A stretch of 5,173 nucleotides of DNA from Gammaproteobacteria bacterium (GTDB lineage Bacteria; Pseudomonadota; Gammaproteobacteria; UBA6429; Thiohalophilaceae): the NCBI GenBank assembly GCA_013152045.1, contig JAADGZ010000096.1, positions 1-5,173 on the forward strand. The letters run 5' to 3'. Shown here in pieces: positions 1 to 4,566 of this stretch. Every line of letters starts with the position of its first letter. The stretch's first letter is position 1. The notes beneath the pieces were generated by a model, which did not search any database, had not been told where the DNA came from, and was given only the letters and a program-made list of their open reading frames with translations. A program made the position numbers and the translations under genes.

Positions 1-149
1 AGGAAGCGGAAAATGTATTACTGGATCAACGCCTTTTTCTGGCAGATGAAGACGCGTTTAAGGCATTTCAGACTCTGTTGGATGCACCGGTAGCTGAGAA
101 TGAAGCTTTGCGTTATTTACTGAATCAAAAATCTCCCTGGAAAGACTAG
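1..149 (+). CDS. TacA-family (DUF1778) antitoxin, 3' end only
   Basis: The window opens inside this gene. Reading from base 3 gives 48 residues to the TAG at 147-149, with no stop before it. The visible tail (LLDQRLFLADEDAFKAF at residues 6-22, then LLDAP at 25-29, ALRYLL and a KSPWKD end) is typical of DUF1778/TacA antitoxins: an aspartate/phenylalanine-rich helix, a LDAP turn, and a short leucine-rich helix ending in a tryptophan. In this family the missing N-terminal ribbon-helix-helix part binds operator DNA, and this C-terminal tail wraps around the GNAT toxin and blocks its active site. The toxin gene starts three bases after the stop, the standard antitoxin-first order, so the two are probably cotranscribed and autoregulated from a promoter outside the window. 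The family call rests on recognising the C-terminal pattern and on the neighbour; the DNA-binding half cannot be seen. Confidence 0.87.
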   Translation, partial: EAENVLLDQRLFLADEDAFKAFQTLLDAPVAENEALRYLLNQKSPWKD

Positions 150-152
150 CGT

Positions 153-653
153 ATGGCTGAACTATCAGCGCCTGTGCTACTTTCAAGCACCCGTGCTATC
201 AATGCATTTGACTGTGGTGAGCCTGTGTTAAATGACTGGCTGACAAAACGTGCTTTAAAGAACGAGGATTCAGGCGCTTCACGTACATTTGTCGTATGCA
301 AGCGTAATCAGGTCATGGCTTACTATGTGTTGGCGACAGGTAGTGTGATGCGTAAGGAAGCTCCCAGCAAAATTCGCCGCAATATGCCTGAGCCAATCCC
401 CGTCATGGTACTGGGAAGGTTGGCGGTTGATAAAAATATGCAGTCATCGGGCATTGGTCGGGGCTTACTTAGAGACGCTATTTTAAGAACATTGGGCGTC
501 TCTAAACAGGCAGGAATAAAAGCACTGTTGGTACACGCACTTTCTGGCACGGCCAGGAAATTCTATTTACAATGTGGTTTTATCGAATCGCCGTTAGATC
601 CAATGGTATTGATGATTTCACTCAAAGATGCCGAGCATCATCTTTCGGCATAA
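153..653 (+). CDS. TacT-like GNAT acetyltransferase toxin
   Basis: This is a complete 166-residue GNAT-fold protein, the usual length for TacT/AtaT-type toxins. Known members use acetyl-CoA to acetylate the amino group of charged aminoacyl-tRNAs in the cytoplasm and so stop translation; which tRNA is hit here cannot be read from sequence. Visible marks are the N-terminal FDCGEPVLNDWL segment (19-30) common to these toxins, a core strand with LGRLAVD (87-93), the acetyl-CoA pyrophosphate loop Q97-S-S-G-I-G102 followed by RGLLRDA, and the motif-B stretch ARKFYLQCGF (134-143). Tyr138 there is in the place of the catalytic tyrosine. The start is supported by GGAAAG at 139-144, eight bases upstream and inside the antitoxin gene, so translation is probably coupled to that of the antitoxin. 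No frameshift or lost motif is seen, so the toxin looks intact. An ordinary small-molecule GNAT is less likely given the DUF1778 partner. Confidence 0.92.
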   Translation: MAELSAPVLLSSTRAINAFDCGEPVLNDWLTKRALKNEDSGASRTFVVCKRNQVMAYYVLATGSVMRKEAPSKIRRNMPEPIPVMVLGRLAVDKNMQSSGIGRGLLRDAILRTLGVSKQAGIKALLVHALSGTARKFYLQCGFIESPLDPMVLMISLKDAEHHLSA

Positions 654-655
654 AA

Positions 656-678
656 TATCCAATAATAACTATTGGATA
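656..678. repeat. 9-bp perfect hairpin after the toxin stop
   Basis: TATCCAATA at 656-664 is the exact reverse complement of TATTGGATA at 670-678, with a five-base ATAAC loop. It begins two bases after the toxin stop codon. The stem is AT-rich and is followed by GCTAAATAGG rather than a T-run, so it is a poor match to an intrinsic terminator. It could stabilise the 3' end of the toxin mRNA, be a protein site, or be the flank of the repeat element that starts at 680. Confidence 0.5.
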
Positions 679-718
679 GCTAAATAGGTGTTCCAAATAC
701 CAGATCACTTTTTAGAGT

Positions 719-806
719 TTCCACGTTCGTGGTGAGCCCCGTTCGATAAACTCACGACAGGCCTCGACTTCGCTCAGGAGAGCCTTGTCGAACCATGAAC
801 GTGGAA
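719..806. repeat. Palindromic repeat with GTTCGTGG arms (REP-like)
   Basis: TTCCACGTTCGTGG at 719-732 pairs with CCATGAACGTGGAA at 793-806 over 14 positions; the single mismatch would be a G-U pair in RNA. Inside, CGACAGGCCTC pairs imperfectly with GAGAGCCTTGTCG, so the unit can fold as a long branched hairpin or cruciform. The words GTTCGTGGTGAGC and CTTGTCGAACCATGAAC resemble short dispersed repeats that I recall from many proteobacterial genomes, where they lie between genes. That resemblance comes from memory. Confidence 0.6.
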
Positions 807-835
807 ATAATGTAAATAGAGTGCGTAATCTGCTT

Positions 836-862
836 GTCCTTCGACAAGCTCAGGACGAACGG
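836..862. repeat. GTCCTTCGACAAGCTCAGGAC-type dispersed repeat
   Basis: This 27-base unit begins GTCCTTCGACAAGCTCAGG and ends ACGAACGG. GTCCT and AGGAC at its ends pair around an 11-base centre. Its ACGAACGG end and its CGACAAG core echo, in inverted form, the CGTTCGT and CTTGTCG words of the neighbouring 719-806 unit, so the two are probably diverged, oppositely oriented halves of one composite. Such units are widespread in intergenic DNA of environmental proteobacteria. No coding role is expected. Confidence 0.55.
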
Positions 863-948
863 TTTTCCAAAACTGTACTGGTATTCGGAACAGCTATTTA
901 GATAGCCGGATTTTTAAATGTCAGGTTTGAGTGATTTTTGCAAATCTC

Positions 949-1043
949 TGGGGACGTTCGTCAAAGTGTCAAAGTAGCGGGCGCCAATGTGTCAGGAAAA
1001 GTCCCTTGAAGAAGTCATATTGACACTTTGACGAACGTCCCCA
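949..1043. repeat. Inverted-repeat element with 24-bp perfect arms (GGGGACGTTCGTC type)
   Basis: The left arm (949-972, reading TGGGGACGTTCGTC and on to GTGTCAA) is the exact reverse complement of the right arm (1020-1043), around a 47-base centre at 973-1019 that has no coding content. A perfect 24-bp match is far beyond chance in a region of this size. GGGGACG at the outer edge recalls the sequences I have seen beside IS200-like and REP-associated tyrosine transposase genes, which suggests a small non-autonomous element moved by such an enzyme, but no transposase is in the window. As RNA it would form a very stable hairpin. It has no T-run on either side, so it is not a typical terminator. 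Its right arm lies 43 bp upstream of the preferred start at 1087 and overlaps the predicted promoter. Confidence 0.72.
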
Positions 1044-1057
1044 AGAACCTTTATTAT
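1028..1057 (+). promoter_or_regulatory. Predicted sigma70 promoter for the TIGR02647 gene
   Basis: TTGACG at 1028-1033 matches the -35 consensus at five of six positions, and TATTAT at 1052-1057 matches the -10 consensus at five of six. The spacer is 18 bases. Transcription would begin near 1064, leaving a short leader with an AAGGAG ribosome binding site at 1076-1081. The -35 box lies inside the right arm of the 949-1043 inverted repeat, while the -10 box lies outside it in unique DNA. Confidence 0.5.
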
Positions 1058-1086
1058 CAGTAATACAATGAACTCAAGGAGTCATG

Positions 1087-1338
1087 ATGTCTTATACCCC
1101 GGAAAACCTGGCCGAGTTAAATGTGTTAATGCTTTATGATCTTTCTACCAACCAGGAAGGTATAAAGATACACAAAACGGCTGATCCCGCTGTGATTGCG
1201 GCTGCGCATAGCCTGTTTGAGAAAGGCATTATAACGCTGGAAGATGGTGGTTATCTTACTACCCTTGGCCGTGAAGCGGCTGAGCATGCTCAGTCTCTCT
1301 TTACTATGCTTGGCGCCCACAGCTGTGAGCAGAGGTAA
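1087..1338 (+). CDS. TIGR02647 family protein (function unknown)
   Basis: This is a small 83-residue cytoplasmic protein with no membrane segment. The start SYTPENLAELNVL, then DLSTNQEGIKIH, DPAVIAAAHSLFEKGIIT, and a GGYLTTLGREAAEHAQ block match the pattern I know for the TIGR02647 family. That family is found mainly in gammaproteobacteria and has no assigned function. The helix-turn-wing look of LFEKGIIT...DGGYLTTLGREA resembles a winged-helix tip, so nucleic-acid binding is possible but unproven. ATG codons occur at 1084 and 1087. The second is preferred because AAGGAG at 1076-1081 stands five bases before it and only two before the first, and because family members begin with one Met before an x-TPE motif. 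The last ~8 residues (AHSCEQR end) look like a divergent tail. It has its own predicted promoter, and the DUF4202 gene follows after 100 bp. Confidence 0.87.
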   Translation: MSYTPENLAELNVLMLYDLSTNQEGIKIHKTADPAVIAAAHSLFEKGIITLEDGGYLTTLGREAAEHAQSLFTMLGAHSCEQR

Positions 1339-1353
1339 TTAACGAGGTCTGTG

Positions 1354-1392
1354 ATGAATGCGCAATACGCCACGCTATTACGTGATATGTGA
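1354..1392 (+). other. Possible 12-codon leader ORF
   Basis: ATG at 1354 is preceded by GAGG at 1344-1347 (six-base gap) and opens a 12-residue reading frame, MNAQYATLLRDM, that ends in TGA at 1390-1392. It lies in the 100-bp gap between the TIGR02647 and DUF4202 genes. It could be a leader peptide, the remnant of a lost gene start, or chance. There is no run of regulatory codons and no attenuator-like hairpin after it, so a control role is not supported. Confidence 0.18.
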
Positions 1393-1438
1393 GCTGGCCT
1401 CTATGAAATAAATTCGTATTAAAAATAAGGTAAACAAT

Positions 1439-2050
1439 ATGTCTCAACAACAATCGAATCTGGACCGGGCGATGGCGCTTATCGACGCCGCAAACCGTGA
1501 AGATCCAAATCAGGTGACGGTGGACGGTAAGGTCTGGCCAAAAGAGCTCCTTTACTCGCAGCATATGTCTGATATGTTACAGCGCTATGCGCCCGAGGCG
1601 GATGATGCCATGAAGCTGGCGATTCATGCGCAGCATGTCCAGCGCTGGAAATCCCCACGTAATGCCTATCCAATGGATCGCATTGGCTATCTGAAATGGC
1701 GTAAAGATCTGTATAAATTTCACGCGCAAACAGCCGCCGATTTGCTGGCTGAGGCAGGTTATGCTGAAGATGTCATCGACAGGGTAAAGCTCGCAGTGGC
1801 AAAGAAGGGGATAAAGAGCAATCCGGATACACAGCTACTGGAAGATATTAGTGCGCTGGTATTCATCGAGCACTACATGCTGGAATTTGCCAACAAGCAT
1901 CCCGAGTACGACGAGGAAAAGTGGCTGGATATTATCCGCAAGACCTGGAAAAAAATGACCGACCGGGCGCAGCAGTTCGCGCTCTCGGGTGGCATCAAGC
2001 TTCCTGAGCCGTTAGTCCCCCTTATCCAGAAGGCGGTGGCAAATAATTGA
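1439..2050 (+). CDS. DUF4202 family protein
   Basis: This is a complete 203-residue soluble protein that I recognise as DUF4202; its biochemical role is unknown. Family-like features in order are a helical start with ALIDAANREDPN (13-24), KELLYSQHMSDML (35-47), the histidine-rich IHAQHVQRWKSPRNAYP (62-78), a YLKWRKDLYKFHA block (84-96) and LEDISALVFIEHY (134-146). The pattern of His42, His63, His66, His95, Glu135-Asp136 and Glu144-His145 on helices resembles metal-binding all-helical hydrolases of the HD type, but the classical HD doublet is not seen, so catalysis is only an inference. The start has TAAGG at 1426-1430, eight bases upstream. The gene lies 100 bp after the TIGR02647 gene in the same direction, so the two may share a transcript. 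It converges on the cyclase gene with a 45-bp gap in which I see no clear terminator. Confidence 0.87.
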   Translation: MSQQQSNLDRAMALIDAANREDPNQVTVDGKVWPKELLYSQHMSDMLQRYAPEADDAMKLAIHAQHVQRWKSPRNAYPMDRIGYLKWRKDLYKFHAQTAADLLAEAGYAEDVIDRVKLAVAKKGIKSNPDTQLLEDISALVFIEHYMLEFANKHPEYDEEKWLDIIRKTWKKMTDRAQQFALSGGIKLPEPLVPLIQKAVANN

Positions 2051-2095
2051 AGAAGTTAGATGGCGATGACCTGGAACTGCAATTAAGGCAGCAGT

Positions 2096-3343
2096 TTATG
2101 GCGCAATGTTAGGCGTAATTTGAGGGGTTCCCTCAGATTCTGGTTCCAGTTTTCCCTCTGGATTCTCCCTGGTGCCTTCTTCGGCAAGCACCACGATGTC
2201 ACGTCCCTTCATCTTGGCGCTGTACAATCCCTTGTCAACACGGTGGACCAAAGTCTCGGTGGTATCCGTGCTGCGCAATCCGGTTACACCGATACTCACT
2301 GTAAAGCTGACAACATGACCTTCCGGCCCCCGTGTCTTAACTGAGTGACAATTCTTGCGAATACGTTCTGCAATTGCCATTGCTGCTGATTCATCCTCGC
2401 CTGTGAGGACGGCTATGAATTCCTCTCCACCGTAGCGTCCTATAAGGTTGAAATTAACCAGATCCCTCTTCAATAACCTGGAAAATGCCTGCAGCACCTT
2501 ATCACCGGTCAGATGTCCATAGGTATCGTTGACGCGCTTGAAGAAATCCAGATCGAAAAGCAGAATTGAAAGCGGACGTTCCTGTTGTCGCGCACGTGTG
2601 ATTTCGAGCTTAAGCCATTTGTTGAGAACTCGGCGGTTAACCAGACCGGTGAGCGCGTCGCGGCTTGCTTCACGATACAGCCTGAGCAACATATGTAACT
2701 GTGCAAGCTGCGCCCACACGGCGATTCCCGCCAGTAGTGTCAACAGCCAGATATCACCCAGCGTAGAAATAGTCAGCGAGTCACCAAAATAAATCTCACT
2801 GCCGAGGAAGGTTATGCCAACCAGAGATGCATAGCCGATGCCTTCTACCAGCGTTAGCGGAAATATGGCGAGCAAAACAACAGTCAGGTATGGCAGAAAC
2901 GAATAGCCCAGCAACACCATTTCTATGTCAGTACTACCGCTAAATACCAGGCGTGAGCAGACATAGAATACACAGGGTATCAGAACAAAGGTGGTGAGAC
3001 GCAGACGAGCACAATGCAGTTTCTGTGCGCCACTGGTCAACATACTGAGAATAAAAAACAAGCCACTGTATGCGATGCGCAACCCCAGAATAGGGCCAAG
3101 ATCGTCTTCGGGCACAATCAGTATATCGATGGGAATCCAGAGCAGGGCAAGTATCGCAAATACAATTGACAGAAGGCGCACCCGCATGAAGATGTATTCG
3201 GCGCGGGAACCGTTGAAATCCCTCGAATGCATCTCACTGGTTACAATGTCGCTGAAATCAGTTTGCCGCAGCCACTGCATGAGTCCCGGTGTTAGCGTCT
3301 CATTTACCTTGGTATTGCTTCTGGTTTTTTGAGGTTTCATCAT
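2096..3343 (-). CDS. Membrane-bound GGDEF diguanylate cyclase
   Basis: This 415-residue protein is predicted to make cyclic di-GMP from two GTP at the inner membrane. After ~54 polar residues come about six hydrophobic segments (roughly 55-77, 84-103, 114-134, 140-162, 165-185 and 197-220), forming an N-terminal sensor I cannot assign to a named MASE class. The GGDEF domain runs from about 224 to 388: DALTGLVNRR (229-238), LLFDLDFFKRVNDTYGH (261-277) with Asp264 as the first metal ligand and Asn272 for guanine, the active site GRYGGEEF (302-309), and VDKGLYSAKMKGRD (369-382). These residues are intact, so it should be active. The inhibitory RxxD site normally just before the active site reads VNFN (296-299) here, so product feedback through it is unlikely. 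The tail (389-415) is rich in Glu and Pro. Start: two adjacent ATGs (3343 and 3340) with no clear ribosome binding site. It is divergent from the cupin gene. Confidence 0.93.
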   Translation of the reverse strand: MMKPQKTRSNTKVNETLTPGLMQWLRQTDFSDIVTSEMHSRDFNGSRAEYIFMRVRLLSIVFAILALLWIPIDILIVPEDDLGPILGLRIAYSGLFFILSMLTSGAQKLHCARLRLTTFVLIPCVFYVCSRLVFSGSTDIEMVLLGYSFLPYLTVVLLAIFPLTLVEGIGYASLVGITFLGSEIYFGDSLTISTLGDIWLLTLLAGIAVWAQLAQLHMLLRLYREASRDALTGLVNRRVLNKWLKLEITRARQQERPLSILLFDLDFFKRVNDTYGHLTGDKVLQAFSRLLKRDLVNFNLIGRYGGEEFIAVLTGEDESAAMAIAERIRKNCHSVKTRGPEGHVVSFTVSIGVTGLRSTDTTETLVHRVDKGLYSAKMKGRDIVVLAEEGTRENPEGKLEPESEGTPQITPNIAP

Positions 3344-3534
3344 TAAACAAAAGTCGTCATTATTGGAGTAGTATCGGCCAATCCTGATGGGGAATTGAGT
3401 TAATTACATGATATAGGACAGGTTCAGGCTGAATTTCAGAGAATACGCTGGGCTGCACTGGCACTTAGTTGCTCCATAAAATAAAAGCATATGCATGTAA
3501 GTATTTGTTATTAGCAGTCCTGGAGGAGAGTACT
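3344..3534. promoter_or_regulatory. Divergent intergenic region between cyclase and cupin
   Basis: These 191 bp must hold the promoters of both the leftward cyclase gene and the rightward cupin gene. I find no strong consensus pair for either. Small palindromes present are TTCAGGCTGAA at 3423-3433 and GCATATGC at 3487-3494, either of which could be an operator, but both are short enough to be chance. The only clear signal is the GGAGGAG ribosome binding site at 3522-3528 for the cupin. Confidence 0.35.
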
Positions 3535-4005
3535 ATGTTCAAAACCATTACCGCTGAGGCGCTTGCCGAGCTCACTCATCAGGCCGGGCGCGCCGAAAGG
3601 CGCCGTGCCCACCTGAACGTACATGACTCGCCGGATGCGCCGGTACAGCGATTCTTTATCGCCATGGAACCCGACACTTACATTCGGCCACATCGTCATC
3701 CCCAGCCTAACAAGTGGGAATTCTTCCTGCTGCTGGAAGGGGAGATTGATATGTTGATTTTTGACGATGCTGGAAAAGTACAACAGCGTACCGTGTTGTC
3801 CCCGAGCCATACACGGATGGTGGAGCTACCAGCGGGGATCTGGCACACCTATGTTTGTCGACAGCCGGGAACCCTGGTGCTGGAGATCAAGGAAGGACCG
3901 TTTATCCCGACGCCCGAGGAAGATTTTGCGCCCTGGGCGCCAGCCGAGAATACGCCTGCAGTCGCCGAGTACCTGACGAAGTTGCGGCAGGCGCAAGCGG
4001 AATAA
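3535..4005 (+). CDS. WbuC-family cupin-fold metalloprotein
   Basis: This is a 156-residue single-domain cupin, the usual length for the WbuC family first named from enterobacterial O-antigen clusters; no reaction is established for the family. Visible marks are the N-terminal AERRRAHLNVHDSPDAPVQR (20-39), the first cupin motif RPHRHPQPNKWEFFLLLEGEID (51-72), and the second motif VELPAGIWHTYV (96-107). The expected metal ligands are His53, His55, Glu62 and His104. The conserved end LVLEIKEGPFIP...DFAPWAP (114-136) is also typical. The start is fixed by a near-perfect GGAGGAG at 3522-3528, six bases before the ATG. An in-frame ATG at 3469 would add 22 residues that do not match the family and has no ribosome binding site. 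No glycan genes are adjacent, so a role in O-antigen synthesis is not supported here. It probably has its own promoter. Confidence 0.9.
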   Translation: MFKTITAEALAELTHQAGRAERRRAHLNVHDSPDAPVQRFFIAMEPDTYIRPHRHPQPNKWEFFLLLEGEIDMLIFDDAGKVQQRTVLSPSHTRMVELPAGIWHTYVCRQPGTLVLEIKEGPFIPTPEEDFAPWAPAENTPAVAEYLTKLRQAQAE

Positions 4006-4082
4006 AAAAACAGAGGGTGTTGTGTAATTAAATGCAGGAGTGACTGAGGAGAAACTCAACTGCTGCCAGGAGTAGCCGGCTG

Positions 4083-4370
4083 CTAAATTTTAAAATTCAG
4101 TTTGTTCAGGGCGATGTTTTTGTTAGAAATTATCGCGCCCAGTATTTTTGCATAATTGTACTGGCGCAGGTTCTGTCTGGCATTGAGAAGAATTAAAATC
4201 ACTAGCACAAAATGGATTCCTATATCGAAGTCGGGTTCGGCATAGGCCTCCCAGGAGTAAAGCGCTGCCAGACCCAGGCCCACGATCACACTCGTGATTG
4301 AGAGTGCTAAAAAGAGTTTTTTACGCCGTATGGCCTTTATAGCTAATTTTTGTTCATATTCAGTCAACAT
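4083..4370 (-). CDS. Small two-helix membrane protein, unknown function
   Basis: This 95-residue protein has a basic N-terminal helix (EYEQKLAIKAIRRKK, 4-18), a membrane segment at about 19-41, a short acidic loop (EPDFDIG, 45-51), a second membrane segment at about 49-64, and a LNARQNLRQYNYAKIL tail (62-77) before a divergent Asn/Lys-rich end. The positive-inside rule puts both ends in the cytoplasm. I do not recognise a named family. The start is uncertain: an ATG at 4434-4436 would add 22 Lys/Ser-rich residues, but it lies inside the palindromic repeat at 4432-4500, so the ATG at 4368-4370 is preferred. It has only a weak purine stretch (AGAGAAAAAG) before it. It shares its strand with the DUF6544 gene upstream, separated by 194 bp containing the repeat, so cotranscription is possible. 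By eye it is more AT-rich than the cupin gene. Confidence 0.65.
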   Translation of the reverse strand: MLTEYEQKLAIKAIRRKKLFLALSITSVIVGLGLAALYSWEAYAEPDFDIGIHFVLVILILLNARQNLRQYNYAKILGAIISNKNIALNKLNFKI

Positions 4371-4431
4371 CTTTTTCTCTGCCTGTTTTGATTTCTTTGG
4401 GTTTAATTTCTCGCTGCTTGCAGCGAATATC

Positions 4432-4500
4432 GTCATTCCGGCGGATGCCGGAATCCAGTGCTATCTAATTGCCCAGGACGCTGGTGTTCACCGGAGTGAC
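4432..4500. repeat. GTCATTCCGGCG-type palindromic repeat
   Basis: The 69-bp unit starts GTCATTCCGGCG (4432-4443) and ends CACCGGAGTGAC (4489-4500), reverse complements with two mismatches; inside, CCAG (4456-4459) also faces CTGG (4481-4484). The left half holds a perfect 8-bp hairpin, ATTCCGGC-GGAT-GCCGGAAT (4435-4454). I recall the words GTCATTCCGGCG and GCCGGAATCCAG as a very common intergenic repeat in proteobacteria. It lies between two same-strand genes, where such hairpins often protect upstream mRNA or end transcription, and it overlaps the longer alternative start of the small membrane protein. Confidence 0.72.
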
Positions 4501-4531
4501 TAAAAAAGCAGCTGGACTGGTTTTCTTAATA

Positions 4532-4566
4532 CCCCGTCTGCTTGCAGAGGGGCAGTTTGTTTTTTT
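4532..4566 (+). terminator. Possible terminator hairpin with T-tract
   Basis: CCCC (4532-4535) and TCTG (4537-4540) pair with CAGA (4545-4548) and GGGG (4549-4552) around a CTTG loop, with one bulged G. CAGTTTGTTTTTTT follows on the + strand. The T-tract begins a few bases late, and no + strand gene lies between here and the cupin more than 500 bp upstream. Read on the - strand it lies just after the DUF6544 stop but lacks a T-run there, so it may act only as an mRNA 3' hairpin in that direction. Confidence 0.35.

Larger units (their letters stand above)
680..901. mobile_element. MITE-like non-coding element with 24-bp imperfect terminal inverted repeats
   Basis: The left end (680-703, starting CTAAATAGGTGTTCC) and the right end (878-901, ending GGAACAGCTATTTAG) are reverse complements over 24 bases with two mismatches. 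The 222-bp interior has no convincing gene but holds two further palindromic units (719-806 and 836-862). ATAG lies immediately outside both ends (676-679 and 902-905) and could be a 4-bp target duplication, although the same four letters also occur inside the terminal repeat, which weakens that reading. Size, terminal repeats and lack of coding content fit a miniature inverted-repeat element or a composite of REP-like units. No transposase is present, so mobility would have to be supplied in trans. The element class is inferred. Confidence 0.55.

Noticed and set aside
1020..1025. TTGACA at the edge of the inverted repeat as the -35 box
   Set aside because: It is a perfect hexamer, but the nearest good -10 (TATTAT) is 26 bases away; the TTGACG at 1028 is correctly spaced.
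654..1083. CRISPR array or tRNA/attachment site in the repeat-rich gap
   Set aside because: The repeats are inverted pairs of different sequences, not regularly spaced direct repeats, and no tRNA-like arms were found.
1084..1086. First of two adjacent ATGs as start of the TIGR02647 gene
   Set aside because: It is only two bases from AAGGAG; the second ATG has a normal five-base gap and gives the family's usual N-terminus.
1304..1673. - strand open frames across the start of the DUF4202 gene
   Set aside because: They are antisense to a recognisable protein, with no ribosome binding site or recognisable domain.
2051..2095. Terminator between the convergent DUF4202 and cyclase genes
   Set aside because: No stem followed by a T- or A-run is visible in the 45-bp gap.
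2120..3332. Several + strand open frames antisense to the cyclase gene (2120-2344, 2529-2792, 2991-3332)
   Set aside because: They are fully covered by a well-supported GGDEF gene on the other strand, and their translations are Arg/Ser-rich with no family pattern.
3469..3534. Upstream in-frame ATG extending the cupin by 22 residues
   Set aside because: There is no ribosome binding site before 3469, the extra residues do not fit the family, and GGAGGAG at 3522-3528 points to 3535.
3511..4059. Frames antisense or shifted within the cupin gene
   Set aside because: The cupin motifs fix the coding frame; the others show low-complexity Arg/Pro composition.
4006..4082. Intrinsic terminator after the cupin
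   Set aside because: AGCCGGCT at 4073-4080 is self-complementary but leaves no loop, and the A-run after the stop has no preceding hairpin.
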